From Lawsonibacter hominis (GTDB lineage Bacteria; Bacillota; Clostridia; Oscillospirales; Oscillospiraceae): DNA of 64,000 bases. How positions within the stretch are numbered: the stretch's first letter is position 1; every line of letters begins with the position of its first letter. A program made the position numbers and the translations under genes. The stretch spans positions 1 through 64,000 of the forward strand of contig NZ_JACOPP010000005.1 in assembly GCF_014287895.1 (NCBI RefSeq), read 5' to 3'. Positions 17,456 to 27,152 of the stretch are shown here, one piece after another. The notes beneath the pieces are model-generated. The model was not told the DNA's origin. It worked only from the letters and a program-made list of their open reading frames with translations, and did not search any database.

Positions 17456-18676
17456 TCATTCCTCCTTCTGCAGGTAGAAAACGTCGATCTTTTCCAGAAT
17501 CTTATCGATCGCCACAGTGGCGGCGCCGTAGAGGATGAGGTCCTCCACACTGGAATAGCGGATGATGAGGTCTTTGTAGACTTCAGGCAGAAGCCGTTCT
17601 TTGGCGGCCTCCTTGATGGCATACATCATCACTTCACCGCCGCCGGACATGATGTCGGAGATGACGATCTCTTTGGGATCGTAGATGTTCACGATGTTCG
17701 CGATGCCGTAGCCTAGGTAACGGCCGACCCGCTTCACGGCGGACAGCGCGAAGGAATCTCCCTGGCGCATATGGTGGAAGACGGTATCCGCAGTGACCTT
17801 TTTTTCGGAATTCAGCGTGCTCTCCGGATGCTTGGGCAGCTCCGCCAGCACGTCCTTGACGAAGGCCAGCGCCGAGCAGTACATCTCAAGGCAGCCGCAG
17901 TTTCCGCATACGCAGCGCGCGCCCATGACGTTGATGGACATGTGGCCGACCTCGCCGAAGATCCCGCGGTAGCCGCTGATGATCTTCCCGTCGATCACGA
18001 CGCCGGAACCGATGCCTTCACTGGCCAGCAGATGGACCAGAACGTCGTCGCTTCCGATATTGGCGCTGCAGTTCCATTCGCCGAGCGCTCCGGCGTTGGC
18101 GTCATGCTCCACGAAGACCGGCTGCTCGAAGGCGTCGCTCAGCTTTTTGTAGATGTCGATCTTTTCCCAGCCGACGAACTCCGTCATCACGGCGATGCGT
18201 CCCTCGCGGCGCAGGTAGGGACCGGGGACGGCCACGCCGATCGCGCAGCAGCTGCCGTATTTGTCGATCAGGCGCCTGGCGTCGGCGACAAGGCTCTGCA
18301 GCACGGCGGAGGCGCCTGTGGACGGTTCCAGCTTCTGATAGGTCTTGTCCAGAAGCTGGTTTTTGATGTTGAAGATGCCCACGCTGTAAGAGCGGCGGGC
18401 GATCTTGATGCCGACCACGTTGAAGTTCTCCGCGTTGAGCCGGATGCCGATGGAACGGCGGCCCAGATTGCCCTTCAGTGTGCCGGTCTCGGAAACGACG
18501 CCGGAGGAAAGCAGATCGTTGATGATATTGGTGATCGTAGCCTGCTTCAGGCCCGTCATGCGGGAAAGGTCCGCCCGCGTCAGGACGTCCTCCTTGGACA
18601 GAATGCGGAGGACGGAGACGCGGTTGCTCTCCTGAATATCAAAGCTGTTTTTTCCGATTTTTCCCACGGCACACAC
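17456..18676 (-). CDS. ROK-family transcriptional repressor
   Basis: 406 residues with an N-terminal winged helix (ILSKEDVLTRADLSRMTGLKQATITNIINDLLSSG) and a C-terminal ROK domain. The zinc motif is present as CVCGNCGCLE and the sugar-binding GH/ED region as EHDANAGALGEW and GEVGHMSI. ROK repressors of the XylR/NagC type bind palindromes and are released by a sugar or sugar phosphate. Start is a GTG at 18676 with AGGGAA just upstream; a second GTG at 18667 is possible. It is the last gene of the sugar cluster and the obvious candidate to bind the palindrome at 30665-30685. Confidence 0.9.
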   Translation of the reverse strand: MCAVGKIGKNSFDIQESNRVSVLRILSKEDVLTRADLSRMTGLKQATITNIINDLLSSGVVSETGTLKGNLGRRSIGIRLNAENFNVVGIKIARRSYSVGIFNIKNQLLDKTYQKLEPSTGASAVLQSLVADARRLIDKYGSCCAIGVAVPGPYLRREGRIAVMTEFVGWEKIDIYKKLSDAFEQPVFVEHDANAGALGEWNCSANIGSDDVLVHLLASEGIGSGVVIDGKIISGYRGIFGEVGHMSINVMGARCVCGNCGCLEMYCSALAFVKDVLAELPKHPESTLNSEKKVTADTVFHHMRQGDSFALSAVKRVGRYLGYGIANIVNIYDPKEIVISDIMSGGGEVMMYAIKEAAKERLLPEVYKDLIIRYSSVEDLILYGAATVAIDKILEKIDVFYLQKEE

Positions 18677-18745
18677 TCACTTCCCTGTTTGCGACCATTG
18701 TAACACAGGATCGCCGGATCTGCAACATCCGGCGGCGGGAAACGC

Positions 18746-19348
18746 TCATCCGGCAATGCATTGCCGGATGCCGCCCTCGGCAAAGCTCATGCAGATCAGC
18801 GCGCAGAGCGAAAAATGCGTGAACAGGACCAGCGGCAGCAGAAACGGACTTGTGAGCAGGAGCAGCAGGGTGCATGCGCCCACCAGCAGCAGCGCCGCGA
18901 TATTCTGCCAGGTGCGGGCCAGGAGAAGAATGAGCGCGTTGCGGAATACCGCGCGCAGCGGAAGCTCCAGCTGTGCGGCAAGGGGAACGGCGTACATGCT
19001 GAAGGCAAAAACGACGTAGAGCCACAAAAGCAGGGCGGCGAGCAGCGGGAGCCGGCCCCGGCCGGAAGCGGCGGCCATGCAGGCGTTCCAGCCCAGGAAG
19101 AAGAGCGCAAGGCCGACAGGCGCGATGCAGCCCGGCAGCATGGAGCGGAGGAACCGGGTTCTGACGTCACGGAAAAAGTCCCGGAAGATGTGGACGTCCT
19201 GTGCGCGCTGCATGCGGAGCACCGCGCTGCAAAGCGCCGCCAGCGAGGCCGGGATGGTCACGACCGGGATGCAGCCGAGAAGGAAGGCGAGATTCAGCAG
19301 GATGAGATCGACCCAGTAATTCCGGACGACCTGAGAGAAGGTTTTCAT
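18746..19348 (-). CDS. DUF624 (YesL-like) membrane protein
   Basis: A 200-residue, four- to five-helix membrane protein starting MKTFSQVVRNYWVDLILLNLAFLLGCIPVVTIP, the signature opening of the YesL/DUF624 family. The frame extends upstream to 19408 but the conserved start is the ATG at 19348. Family members are commonly encoded beside carbohydrate ABC importers and two-component systems; function unproven. It sits between the first dehydrogenase and the ROK gene. Confidence 0.8.
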   Translation of the reverse strand: MKTFSQVVRNYWVDLILLNLAFLLGCIPVVTIPASLAALCSAVLRMQRAQDVHIFRDFFRDVRTRFLRSMLPGCIAPVGLALFFLGWNACMAAASGRGRLPLLAALLLWLYVVFAFSMYAVPLAAQLELPLRAVFRNALILLLARTWQNIAALLLVGACTLLLLLTSPFLLPLVLFTHFSLCALICMSFAEGGIRQCIAG

Positions 19349-19430
19349 GTTGTGTTCTCCGTCGTGTCGTTTTTCTTCAGTATAGCATAAAAGGGCGGGA
19401 ATTGGCATCCCCGCCCTTCCGAAATTTTGA

Positions 19431-20462
19431 TCAGCCGAAGCTGCTCCCGACCAGGACTTTGAGCGATTCGCTGGACATCTGCATCAGAATGGCATCCTTG
19501 AGCTGCTCCACCGGGAAGCGGTGCGTGATGATGGGGGCCAGCTGGATACGGCCCTGGTTGATCATGTCGACGGCACGCTGGTGCGTGTCGGGGTTGATCA
19601 TGGAGCCGACGATCTTCAGTTCCTTCTGATAGACGTCTTCAAGGGTGAGCGGATGGGTCGCGCCGGCCTTGGGGACGCTGAAGAGCAGCAGGGTGGCGCC
19701 GCGCTTGGCGGAGGCGAAGGCCTGCGCCGTGGCAGCGGTGTTGCCGACGCACTCGATGACGACATCGACGCCGTCCACGCCGGTGCAGTCCCGAATACGC
19801 GCACTCAGATCTTCACGGATGGGATCGATCGCGGCGTCTGCGCCGAGCTGCAGGCCGATGTCGCGGCGCATGGCCACCGGCTCGCTCAGCAGGATCTGGG
19901 AGGCGCCGGACAGCTTTGCGAGCTGGACCATCAGAAGGCCGATGGCACCGCCGCCGATGACGAGGACCGTGTCGCCCACGCGGATTTGGGCCCGGTCGAT
20001 GCCGTGGATGCAGCAGGCCAGCGGCTCGCCCAGGGCGCCGAACTCCAGCGGCACATCGGGCGCGAGCAGGAAACACTGCGCCTCCGGTGCGTAGCAGTAT
20101 TCGGCAAAGCCGCCGTCACGGTTCACGCCGATGGCATAAAGGCTGGTGCAGAGCTGTTTTTTGCCGATGCGGCAGTAGTGGCACGCACCGCAGTAGCAGT
20201 TGGGATCAACGGTGACATGGTCGCCCACGCGCAGCCCTGTGACCTGCGCGCCGACGGCGGCGACCGTGCCGGAGAGCTCGTGGCCCAGCACGACCGGCGG
20301 CGTCACCGCGGCGGAGCCCTTGTCGCCGTGGTAGATATGGACGTCCGTGCCGCAGACGCCGCAGGCGGCTACCCGGATGAGCACCTCGTGCGGGGCAAGG
20401 GGATGCTCCGGCATGTCCCGCGTTTCAAATTCGCCGTTTCCCAGAAAATAGGTTCCTTTCAT
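19431..20462 (-). CDS. Zinc-dependent alcohol dehydrogenase, sorbitol/threonine dehydrogenase class (copy 1)
   Basis: 343-residue medium-chain dehydrogenase that would oxidise a secondary hydroxyl of a sugar or polyol with NAD(P). Catalytic-zinc residues appear in CGVCGTD and GHE; four structural-zinc cysteines in CYCGACHYCRIGKKQLC; the Rossmann motif is VIGGGAIGLL. Its start overlaps the 3-epimerase gene end by four bases (20459-20462), so translation is coupled. A second member of the family is encoded at 23226-24251. Substrate not determinable from sequence. Confidence 0.9.
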   Translation of the reverse strand: MKGTYFLGNGEFETRDMPEHPLAPHEVLIRVAACGVCGTDVHIYHGDKGSAAVTPPVVLGHELSGTVAAVGAQVTGLRVGDHVTVDPNCYCGACHYCRIGKKQLCTSLYAIGVNRDGGFAEYCYAPEAQCFLLAPDVPLEFGALGEPLACCIHGIDRAQIRVGDTVLVIGGGAIGLLMVQLAKLSGASQILLSEPVAMRRDIGLQLGADAAIDPIREDLSARIRDCTGVDGVDVVIECVGNTAATAQAFASAKRGATLLLFSVPKAGATHPLTLEDVYQKELKIVGSMINPDTHQRAVDMINQGRIQLAPIITHRFPVEQLKDAILMQMSSESLKVLVGSSFG

Positions 20463-21343
20463 GGTGTGTCCTTTCCCTCCATGACGCTGCGCAGCCAGGT
20501 GAGAGAAGTCGCGGCGTCCTGATCCAATTGTTCATTGCTTGCGCCGCCGGAGAGGTCCCGCCAGAGGGAAACGTCCCGGCCGACCTGGCCGCCCATGCGC
20601 ACGAACGGTTCCATGACGACACCGCCCGCGTAGCCGATGCTGCGCAGCGCCCGGCCGATGGCGGCCCAGTCGAAGCGGCCGTTCGGGCCCGGGCAGCGGC
20701 GGTTTGCCTCGCCGACGTGGAAATGGCCCAGCAGCGGGCCGCTCTTGCGGATGGCGTCCGTCAGGGAATCCTCTTCAATGTTCATGTGGAAGGTGTCCAG
20801 CATGACCTTGACGTTGGGACGGTTCACCGCCCGGACATAGGCGAGGCACTCGTCCGCGGTGTTGATCATGTAGCCTTCAAAGCGGTTGAGCGCTTCCATG
20901 CAGAGCGTGATGCCGTGATCGGCGGCAAGATCCGCAAGGCGCTGCATCCGCGCGACGCTCCGATCCGTATCGGCGGCCTTGTCGGTCTCCGGCGTACACT
21001 GCGCCGGCCAGTAGGAATAGAGCGCACCGCCGAGGCGGTCGATCCCGGCCAACTCCATTTTCCGAAACATGTCGGCGTAGAAGCGGAAAGCGGCCTCCAC
21101 CTGGGCGGGGTCGGTGCCGGCGAGGTCATGCCCTTTGCGAGGGCCGTAGCCGCCGGTCAGGCGGAGGCCGTTGGCCTTTGCAGCCGCAGCCAGCTCCCGG
21201 AAGAAGCGGTCGTCCTCCCGGTCGAAGGCGCCGCAGGCGACTTCCAAGATGTCAAAGCCCAGACGGGCGCATTTTTCGGTGTAGGGGACGAAGTTCCCGC
21301 CCCATTCCTTTTCCCAATAGGCGTAATAAATTCCGTATTTCAT
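20459..21343 (-). CDS. D-allulose/D-tagatose 3-epimerase family protein
   Basis: 294-residue TIM barrel of the sugar phosphate isomerase/epimerase superfamily. It follows clostridial D-psicose 3-epimerases closely: MKYGIYYAYWEKEW start, GALYSYWP, MEALNRFE, LDTFHMNIEE, LLGHFH, VVMEPFVRMGGQVG. The four metal and acid/base residues fall at Glu150, Asp183, His209 and Glu245, the positions used by Clostridium enzymes within one residue. Expected reaction is C3 epimerisation of a free ketohexose such as allulose to fructose. With the PfkB kinase in the same cluster it would yield fructose 6-phosphate. True substrate could be another ketose. Confidence 0.87.
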   Translation of the reverse strand: MKYGIYYAYWEKEWGGNFVPYTEKCARLGFDILEVACGAFDREDDRFFRELAAAAKANGLRLTGGYGPRKGHDLAGTDPAQVEAAFRFYADMFRKMELAGIDRLGGALYSYWPAQCTPETDKAADTDRSVARMQRLADLAADHGITLCMEALNRFEGYMINTADECLAYVRAVNRPNVKVMLDTFHMNIEEDSLTDAIRKSGPLLGHFHVGEANRRCPGPNGRFDWAAIGRALRSIGYAGGVVMEPFVRMGGQVGRDVSLWRDLSGGASNEQLDQDAATSLTWLRSVMEGKDTP

Positions 21344-21352
21344 GGCAGTTCC

Positions 21353-23200
21353 TCAGTAGACGCGAATCTCAAAGATACGGGCCTCGGGGCAGCCGTGCGT
21401 CGCACGGACCGTGACGCGGACGGCATCGCAGACAGTGCCGTCAAAGGCGAGGCGGTTCAGACGCTGCCCATTGTCCCGCATCTCACGGCCGGCCACGACG
21501 GCGCCGCCCAGCAGGAGCTCGACGTCGTAGTCCCGCACGAGCTCGTGCGGGAGGCCCTTGACCTGGCGCTTTTTTACATTTTTGATCAGCGAGGGCTGAA
21601 TCTCATGGCTGAGATCGGTATCAAAGGTGAGGCGCACCTCCTGCACCGGGGCCGCCCCGGAGAGCGTGAGCGTGAGGCTCTGCGGCTGCGTCAGCGGCGC
21701 GGAGATCCAGCAGTTGGAAGCCTTGCCGACGGCGCGGGAATAGCCGTTGATGACGTGGACGGCTTCGCCGCCGGCTGTCTCACTGGTGGCAGAGACCGAG
21801 GCGCTGCGCGCCAGATCGGACTCGTCGGTGTTGCGGTGGCCGGGTATGTAGCAGTCATTTTTCAGAAGGAGCTGCTGCAGCTCGCGGATGTGCCTTTCGC
21901 CGACCTCGCGCGGATCGCAGCCATAGCGGACCGCCAGCGCGGCGGCGGTGCCGGAGGCCTGGCCGCCGACGGCGCAGGTGCCCATGACGCGGCAGGAGGA
22001 GAACGCCATTTTGGAGGTGCTGATGTCCCGGCCCGCCAGCATCAGATTTTTGACATTGCGGCTGTAGTAGCAGCGATAGGGGATGGAATAGTGCCCTTCG
22101 AAATTATAGACGCGGGAGCCGACACTGGCCAGTTCCTTTGCGCCGCCCGGCACATGGACATCCATCGGCCAGCCGCCGTAGGCGACGGCGTCGTCAAAGA
22201 CGCGGTTGGCGCGGACGTCGTTTTCGTTGAGGATATAGTCGCCGATGAGGCGGCGGCTCTCCCGGTAGCCGGGCACCATGCTGACCCACTCGAGATCGAG
22301 GTTCTGTGCGCCGTGGTCCGCCTGGTTCTTGATGTGGTCCCAGACGCCGTAGAGCACCTTCAGGAGGTCGTCGCGGATCTGCTCGCTCTCCTGGATGATG
22401 TCGTCGCAGTCGCCGCCGAGTTCGATCCACCAATAGCCGGCGTCGACATTGGAGAACTCGGGGAGCTGATTTTTGCCGGCGTCAACGGTCACAAGGCCGC
22501 CGCCGTCCGCCTGGGCGCAGACATGATCCACGTGGGGACGGTATTTTAGGTCCTCTTCCGTATAGGTGTTGGCCCAGACCGGCTTGATAAACGTCACCGG
22601 TTCGCCGCGGTCCGTCGCGGCGAACATGATGGTGTTGCCCATTTTGTTGCTGTTGGCCTGCTCGGGGGCCGTGGGCTCGTTGAATTCGTATTTGGATTCA
22701 GAGCCGACACGGCTCTCCGCCCCGGCCAGCACGCCGACCGTGCCGTGGCCGGTTGCGTCGACAAAGATGGTTCCGCAGACGGTCCAGCGGGTCTCGGTGG
22801 TGTTCTGATGGCCGATGACGGCGCGGATGCGGCCGTCCTCCGTGACGATGTCCTCAATGTTGGTGTTGAGGAAGGCCGTGATGTTTTCCTCCATCTTGAC
22901 CTTCTCCCAGATGATCATGTCAAAGATGGGGAAGTCGGCGTAGGGATTGCGGCGCTTGTTTTCCAGGAGAATCTCCTCGATGATGCCGGTTTCGCGCAGG
23001 TTGGGCTTGGAGGAGTGGCAGTTGGCGCCGACGATGTGCATGCGCGTTTCAGAGCTGCCGGTGCCGCCGAAAACGGAACGGTTTTGAATGATCGCGACCT
23101 TTACGCCCTCGCGCGCTGCGGCAATCGCGGCGCAGACGCCGGAAAAGCCGCCGCCGATGACAACGACGTCGAAGGACGCTGTTTTTTCATGGATAGCCAT
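21353..23200 (-). CDS. FAD-dependent oxidoreductase (PF12831 type), copy 1
   Basis: 615 residues. The N-terminus holds the dinucleotide-binding VVVIGGGFSGVCAA; FGGTGSSETRMHI and NLMLAGRDIS...VMGTCAVGG are typical of the FAD_oxidored family. The last ~150 residues form a beta-rich, galactose-binding-like domain (ATHGCPEARIFEIRVY end). Soluble, no signal peptide, so it acts on cytoplasmic sugar derivatives. It shares order of motifs, length and C-terminal domain with the gene at 24307-26205, indicating duplication. The reaction is unknown; such enzymes are often found in polysaccharide or glycoside loci. Confidence 0.82.
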   Translation of the reverse strand: MAIHEKTASFDVVVIGGGFSGVCAAIAAAREGVKVAIIQNRSVFGGTGSSETRMHIVGANCHSSKPNLRETGIIEEILLENKRRNPYADFPIFDMIIWEKVKMEENITAFLNTNIEDIVTEDGRIRAVIGHQNTTETRWTVCGTIFVDATGHGTVGVLAGAESRVGSESKYEFNEPTAPEQANSNKMGNTIMFAATDRGEPVTFIKPVWANTYTEEDLKYRPHVDHVCAQADGGGLVTVDAGKNQLPEFSNVDAGYWWIELGGDCDDIIQESEQIRDDLLKVLYGVWDHIKNQADHGAQNLDLEWVSMVPGYRESRRLIGDYILNENDVRANRVFDDAVAYGGWPMDVHVPGGAKELASVGSRVYNFEGHYSIPYRCYYSRNVKNLMLAGRDISTSKMAFSSCRVMGTCAVGGQASGTAAALAVRYGCDPREVGERHIRELQQLLLKNDCYIPGHRNTDESDLARSASVSATSETAGGEAVHVINGYSRAVGKASNCWISAPLTQPQSLTLTLSGAAPVQEVRLTFDTDLSHEIQPSLIKNVKKRQVKGLPHELVRDYDVELLLGGAVVAGREMRDNGQRLNRLAFDGTVCDAVRVTVRATHGCPEARIFEIRVY

Positions 23201-23225
23201 AGCTTTTTGACCTTTCCCAGGCTTT

Positions 23226-24251
23226 TCAGTCCTGAATATCCACGACCACCTTCATGGTGTGCTCGCGGTTGGCGTCGATGTACCGGTAGGCGGCGAGGAA
23301 GTCTTTGAAGGCAAAGTGCCGGGTGATGAGCGGCTTGAGCTGCACCTTGCCCTCGGCCACGATGCGCAGCGCGTCCACGTAATCCTCGTGGCGGTACATC
23401 ATCGCGGTGTCGAGCGTGAGCTCGGAATCGTTGAGGCGGGCGAGGTCCACCTTGGCCCAGTCGGCAAAGACGGCCACGAGGATGATCTTTGCGCCCTTGC
23501 GGCTGTTTTGGATGGCCATATCCATCGTGGCGTTGTTTCCGGCGCACTCGTAGATGACGTCGGCCTTATCGGGGCCGAATACCTGCTCGATTGCATCGGC
23601 ATAGCTGACCCTGGCGGTGTTGATCGCATAATCTGCGCCGAGGGACCGGGCAAGCTCCAGCCGGTAGTCGGAGACGTCGGTGATAAGCACCTTGGCCGCG
23701 CCCAGCGCCTTGCAGGACTGCGCAAGCAGGAGGCCGATGGGGCCGCAGCCGATGATGGCGACGTTTCCGCCGACAAGGCCCTCGAACCGCTTCGCGGCAT
23801 GGACCGTGACGGACAGCGGCTCGATGAGCGCTGCCTCGTCATAGGACATGGAATCCGGAATGACGTCCACCTTGGAGGCGTCGACGGCAAAATACTCGCT
23901 GGCGGCACCGGTGGTCTGGAAGCCCATAACCTTGAGCTCGTTGCAGAGGTTGTATTTGCCGTGTGTGCAGGGATAGCATTTTCCGCAGGTGACCTGCGGC
24001 TCCAGCACGACCTTCTGTCCCGCCGAGAGGCTGGTCACGGCGCTGCCGACTTTGACGATCTGACCGGAGACCTCATGGCCCTGGGTCACGGGATATTTGG
24101 TGTAGGGGTGTTTGCCGTGATAGACGTGGATGTCCGAGCCGCAGATGCCGAGACGCATCATTTTCACAAGGACCTGGTCTTCTTTGATCTCCGGGATGGC
24201 GACATCCTGAAATTCGATCACGCCGGGGGCAGTCATCACTTCTTGCAGCAT
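23226..24251 (-). CDS. Zinc-dependent alcohol dehydrogenase (copy 2)
   Basis: 341 residues. The start is ATG 24251, preceded by AAAGGAG; a longer frame to 24449 is not credible. Catalytic zinc site LGICGSD/GHE, structural cysteines CGKCYPCTHGKYNLC, Rossmann motif IIGCGPIGLL. Only moderately like copy 1, so the two probably attack different positions or substrates. It is flanked on both sides by the FAD oxidoreductase paralogues, giving the alternating order FAD-ADH-FAD-epimerase-ADH. Confidence 0.9.
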   Translation of the reverse strand: MLQEVMTAPGVIEFQDVAIPEIKEDQVLVKMMRLGICGSDIHVYHGKHPYTKYPVTQGHEVSGQIVKVGSAVTSLSAGQKVVLEPQVTCGKCYPCTHGKYNLCNELKVMGFQTTGAASEYFAVDASKVDVIPDSMSYDEAALIEPLSVTVHAAKRFEGLVGGNVAIIGCGPIGLLLAQSCKALGAAKVLITDVSDYRLELARSLGADYAINTARVSYADAIEQVFGPDKADVIYECAGNNATMDMAIQNSRKGAKIILVAVFADWAKVDLARLNDSELTLDTAMMYRHEDYVDALRIVAEGKVQLKPLITRHFAFKDFLAAYRYIDANREHTMKVVVDIQD

Positions 24252-24306
24252 AGTTTCAAATCTCCTTTTGCGCGTTTTGCGTGAAAACAATTCACCGGTA
24301 AATGAA

Positions 24307-26205
24307 TCAATAGATCCGGACCTCATAGATCCGGGCATCTTCGCAGCCATTGGTGGCGAGAACGTGTACGCGCACACTGTCGCAGAGCTCGCCACTGAAG
24401 GCGGCGGTGTTCCGCCGCTGGTGGTTGTCCGTGGCCGTTTGGGCGGCAACGACCGCGCCTGCGCGGAGAAGCTCCACGCGGTAGTCCTTCACCAGCGTCC
24501 GGGCGACGCCCGTCGGCTCTTTCTGGAGGAAGGCCTTGGAAACGGAGATGCAGCGTTCCTCGCTGAGGTCCGGGTCGAAAACCAGCCGGACTTCATGGAC
24601 AGGCGCCGGCTCCGCAAGGGTCAGCGTGAGCGTTTCGCCGCTTTCGCGCAGGGCGCCGGAGCGCCAGAGATTGCTCTGCCCGCCCTCCCGGCGTGTGACG
24701 CCGGAGATGATATTTTTCGCGGCGAAGCCGGGCTGTTCGCTGCTGGCGGAAACAGAGGCGCGGAGCGCCAGGTCGTTCGGATCCTCGTTTTTCTGCCCCA
24801 TGACGTACAGGTCGCAGGCCAGGAGCTTTTGCTGGAGCTCGTGCATATACTGTTTGCCGTACTGCGCGGGCGTCAGCTTTTTCCGGGAGGCGTTCGCCGC
24901 GGCCACACCGACGGCCTCGCCGCCGACAGCACAGGTGCCCATCACGCGGGTGGAGCCCATGGCGAGCTTGGAGGCGGAAATGTCGCGCCCGGCCATCATC
25001 AGGTTGTCGATGGTCCTGGAGCAGTAGCAGCCATAGGGGATGGAATAGAGGCCCTTGAAGGAGCGGACCACGGACGGGATCTGGCCCTTGGCCCCGAAGC
25101 CCGCGGCGGTATGCTCGTCCATGGGCCAGCCGCCGTAGGCCACGGCATCTTCAAAGATCCGGTTGGCGAGGATGTCCTGCTCCTTCAGGACGTAGTCGCC
25201 CATCAGGCGGCGGCTCTCGCGCATGCCGCCCAGATTGCCGACCCAGACGAGCTCATAATTCTCCGCGCCGTGGTCGCCGCCGTTTTTGATGTGGTCCCAC
25301 ACGCCGTAGACCGTGCGGTAAAGCTCCCAGCGGATGTCCTCGGACTGCCTGATGATGTCGTCCCAGTCGCCGCCCAGCTCGATCCACCAATAGCCACTCT
25401 TGACGTCGTATTTTTCCACCAGCTCGTCGGAGTGGCTTTCATAATCCTCGCCCGGTTTCAGCACCACGACGTCGTCGGCGCTGTGGTAGACCACGATGTC
25501 GCCGTGGTACCGGTGCTTGAAGTCGGATTCGTCAAAGGTATAGGCCCAGGAGGGCTTCACAAATTTCACCGGATGGCCGCGGTCCTCCGCCACGAAATAG
25601 ATCGTGTTGCCCATGGTTTTGCCGTCCGGCACGTCGGGGGCGTCTTCTTCCCGGTATTCGTCCCTGCCCTCCCGGCCGATCTTGTATTCGGCACCGGCCA
25701 TATAGCCGAGCGTGCCGTTGCCGGTCGCATCCACAAAGACGTCGGCCGTCAGCTCCATCCAGAGCTCCGTCGTCATCTGATAACAGTCGATGGAGGAGAT
25801 GTGCTTTCCGTCGGAGTGTACAGCGGACATGGTGGTGTTCATGCAGAGCGTCAGGTTCTTCGTTTCCTGCGCGGCGTTCCACAGAACGCCGTCCCAGATG
25901 GAATAGTTGTAGCTGTCGTTGAGGTATTTGTTCTCCAGCTGAAGCTCCATCAGGATGCCGGTCTCTGCCGCGTCTCTCTTGCCCCAGTGGCAGGACGCGC
26001 CGGAGATGTGCATCCGCATCTCGGAGCTGGCGTTGCCGCCGAAAACGCTGCGGTCCTGTACAAGGGCGGTCTTTGCACCCTGCCGCGCGGAAGCCATGGC
26101 CGCGCAGAGGCCGCTCATGCCGCCGCCGACCACGACGACATCAAAATGCCGTTTTTGGGGAGCTTGCTGCGTGTGATCCGGAATTTCGTGAACGTATTCT
26201 TTCAT
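24307..26205 (-). CDS. FAD-dependent oxidoreductase (PF12831 type), copy 2
   Basis: 632 residues from ATG 26205 behind GAGGTG; the upstream extension to 26400 is rejected. VVVVGGGMSGLCAA, FGGNASSEMRMHISG, NLMMAGRDIS and RVMGTCAVGG parallel copy 1 position for position, and the C-terminus again ends as a galactose-binding-like module (ATNGCEDARIYEVRIY). It lies directly after the permease genes with ~80 nt between. The paired paralogues suggest either a heteromer or sequential oxidation of two sugar positions; neither is established. Confidence 0.82.
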   Translation of the reverse strand: MKEYVHEIPDHTQQAPQKRHFDVVVVGGGMSGLCAAMASARQGAKTALVQDRSVFGGNASSEMRMHISGASCHWGKRDAAETGILMELQLENKYLNDSYNYSIWDGVLWNAAQETKNLTLCMNTTMSAVHSDGKHISSIDCYQMTTELWMELTADVFVDATGNGTLGYMAGAEYKIGREGRDEYREEDAPDVPDGKTMGNTIYFVAEDRGHPVKFVKPSWAYTFDESDFKHRYHGDIVVYHSADDVVVLKPGEDYESHSDELVEKYDVKSGYWWIELGGDWDDIIRQSEDIRWELYRTVYGVWDHIKNGGDHGAENYELVWVGNLGGMRESRRLMGDYVLKEQDILANRIFEDAVAYGGWPMDEHTAAGFGAKGQIPSVVRSFKGLYSIPYGCYCSRTIDNLMMAGRDISASKLAMGSTRVMGTCAVGGEAVGVAAANASRKKLTPAQYGKQYMHELQQKLLACDLYVMGQKNEDPNDLALRASVSASSEQPGFAAKNIISGVTRREGGQSNLWRSGALRESGETLTLTLAEPAPVHEVRLVFDPDLSEERCISVSKAFLQKEPTGVARTLVKDYRVELLRAGAVVAAQTATDNHQRRNTAAFSGELCDSVRVHVLATNGCEDARIYEVRIY

Positions 26206-26285
26206 TGTGCACCTCACATCGAAAAAAGATGAGCAGATGGGCAAAAAGCGACTGGAGCTCAGCCGCTGATTGCAAAGGTCCGGTA

Positions 26286-27137
26286 TCAGCCCTTGACCGC
26301 GCCTGCAGTCAGACCGCTGACCAGCTGCTTGCCGAGGAACGTGAACACCAGGAGAATCGGGATGATCGCAAGTGTTGCTGCGCCGCAGAGGGGGCCCCAC
26401 TCCTGGCCGAAGAAGCCGATATAGTCGTAAATGGCCATCTGGATGTTTTTCAGCGCATAGCCGTTGACCATGACCGTGGCGGTGATGAATTCGTTCCAGG
26501 CGCCGATGAAGGCAAACAGGGCCGCCGCCGCAAAGGACGGACGGATGACCGGCGGGATGATGCGGGTGATGATGTAGGCCTGGCTGCAGCCGTCGATGCG
26601 GGCCGCTTCCTCGATCTCCCGGGGCAGGCCGCGTACACCGGAGATGAGCATCCAGATGACGAGCGGCAGGTTATAGGCCGTGTAGAGCAGCGGAAGCGTA
26701 TACCAGTGGTTCGTCAGATGGAGCTTCATCATCATGAGGTAGTTCGGAATCAGCAGGACGGAGCTGCCCGTGGAGAGCGGAATGCCGATGACCACGATGT
26801 AAAAGAGCAGCTTTTTCAGCGGGAAGCGGCGGCGCTCGAAGCCGTAGGCGGCAAGGTACCCGAGGACCAGGCAGGCCAGGATGGTCAGAAGAGAATAGAC
26901 GACGCTGTTCCAGGCGGTCTGCAGGAAGCTCTGGGCAAAGACCTGCTTATAGTTGTTCCAGGTGACGGTGAAGTTGAAGACCTTCGGCGGATAGGCCGAG
27001 ATGTCCTGCGGCGTTTTCAGAGAGGTGATGATGCACCAGAAGATCGGAAGGGTCGTCAGAAAGGCGAGGACCACCAGCATCAGCGCGCTACATGTTTTTC
27101 TGGCCGCCTTTTTCGCGGTTTTATTCATGGCTTTCAT
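26286..27137 (-). CDS. Sugar ABC importer permease, MalG type
   Basis: 283-residue inner-membrane permease with six helices and the EAA loop ARIDGCSQAYIITRIIPPVIRP that docks the ATPase. IFWCIITSLKTPQDI near the N-terminus is typical of CUT1 family subunits. It follows the MalF-type gene by 15 nt. No ATPase gene is present in the cluster, so a shared MsmX/MsmK-type ATPase encoded elsewhere is expected. An in-frame ATG at 27128 is an alternative start. Confidence 0.92.
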   Translation of the reverse strand: MKAMNKTAKKAARKTCSALMLVVLAFLTTLPIFWCIITSLKTPQDISAYPPKVFNFTVTWNNYKQVFAQSFLQTAWNSVVYSLLTILACLVLGYLAAYGFERRRFPLKKLLFYIVVIGIPLSTGSSVLLIPNYLMMMKLHLTNHWYTLPLLYTAYNLPLVIWMLISGVRGLPREIEEAARIDGCSQAYIITRIIPPVIRPSFAAAALFAFIGAWNEFITATVMVNGYALKNIQMAIYDYIGFFGQEWGPLCGAATLAIIPILLVFTFLGKQLVSGLTAGAVKG

Positions 27138-27152
27138 ACGCTCCCTTCCGAC

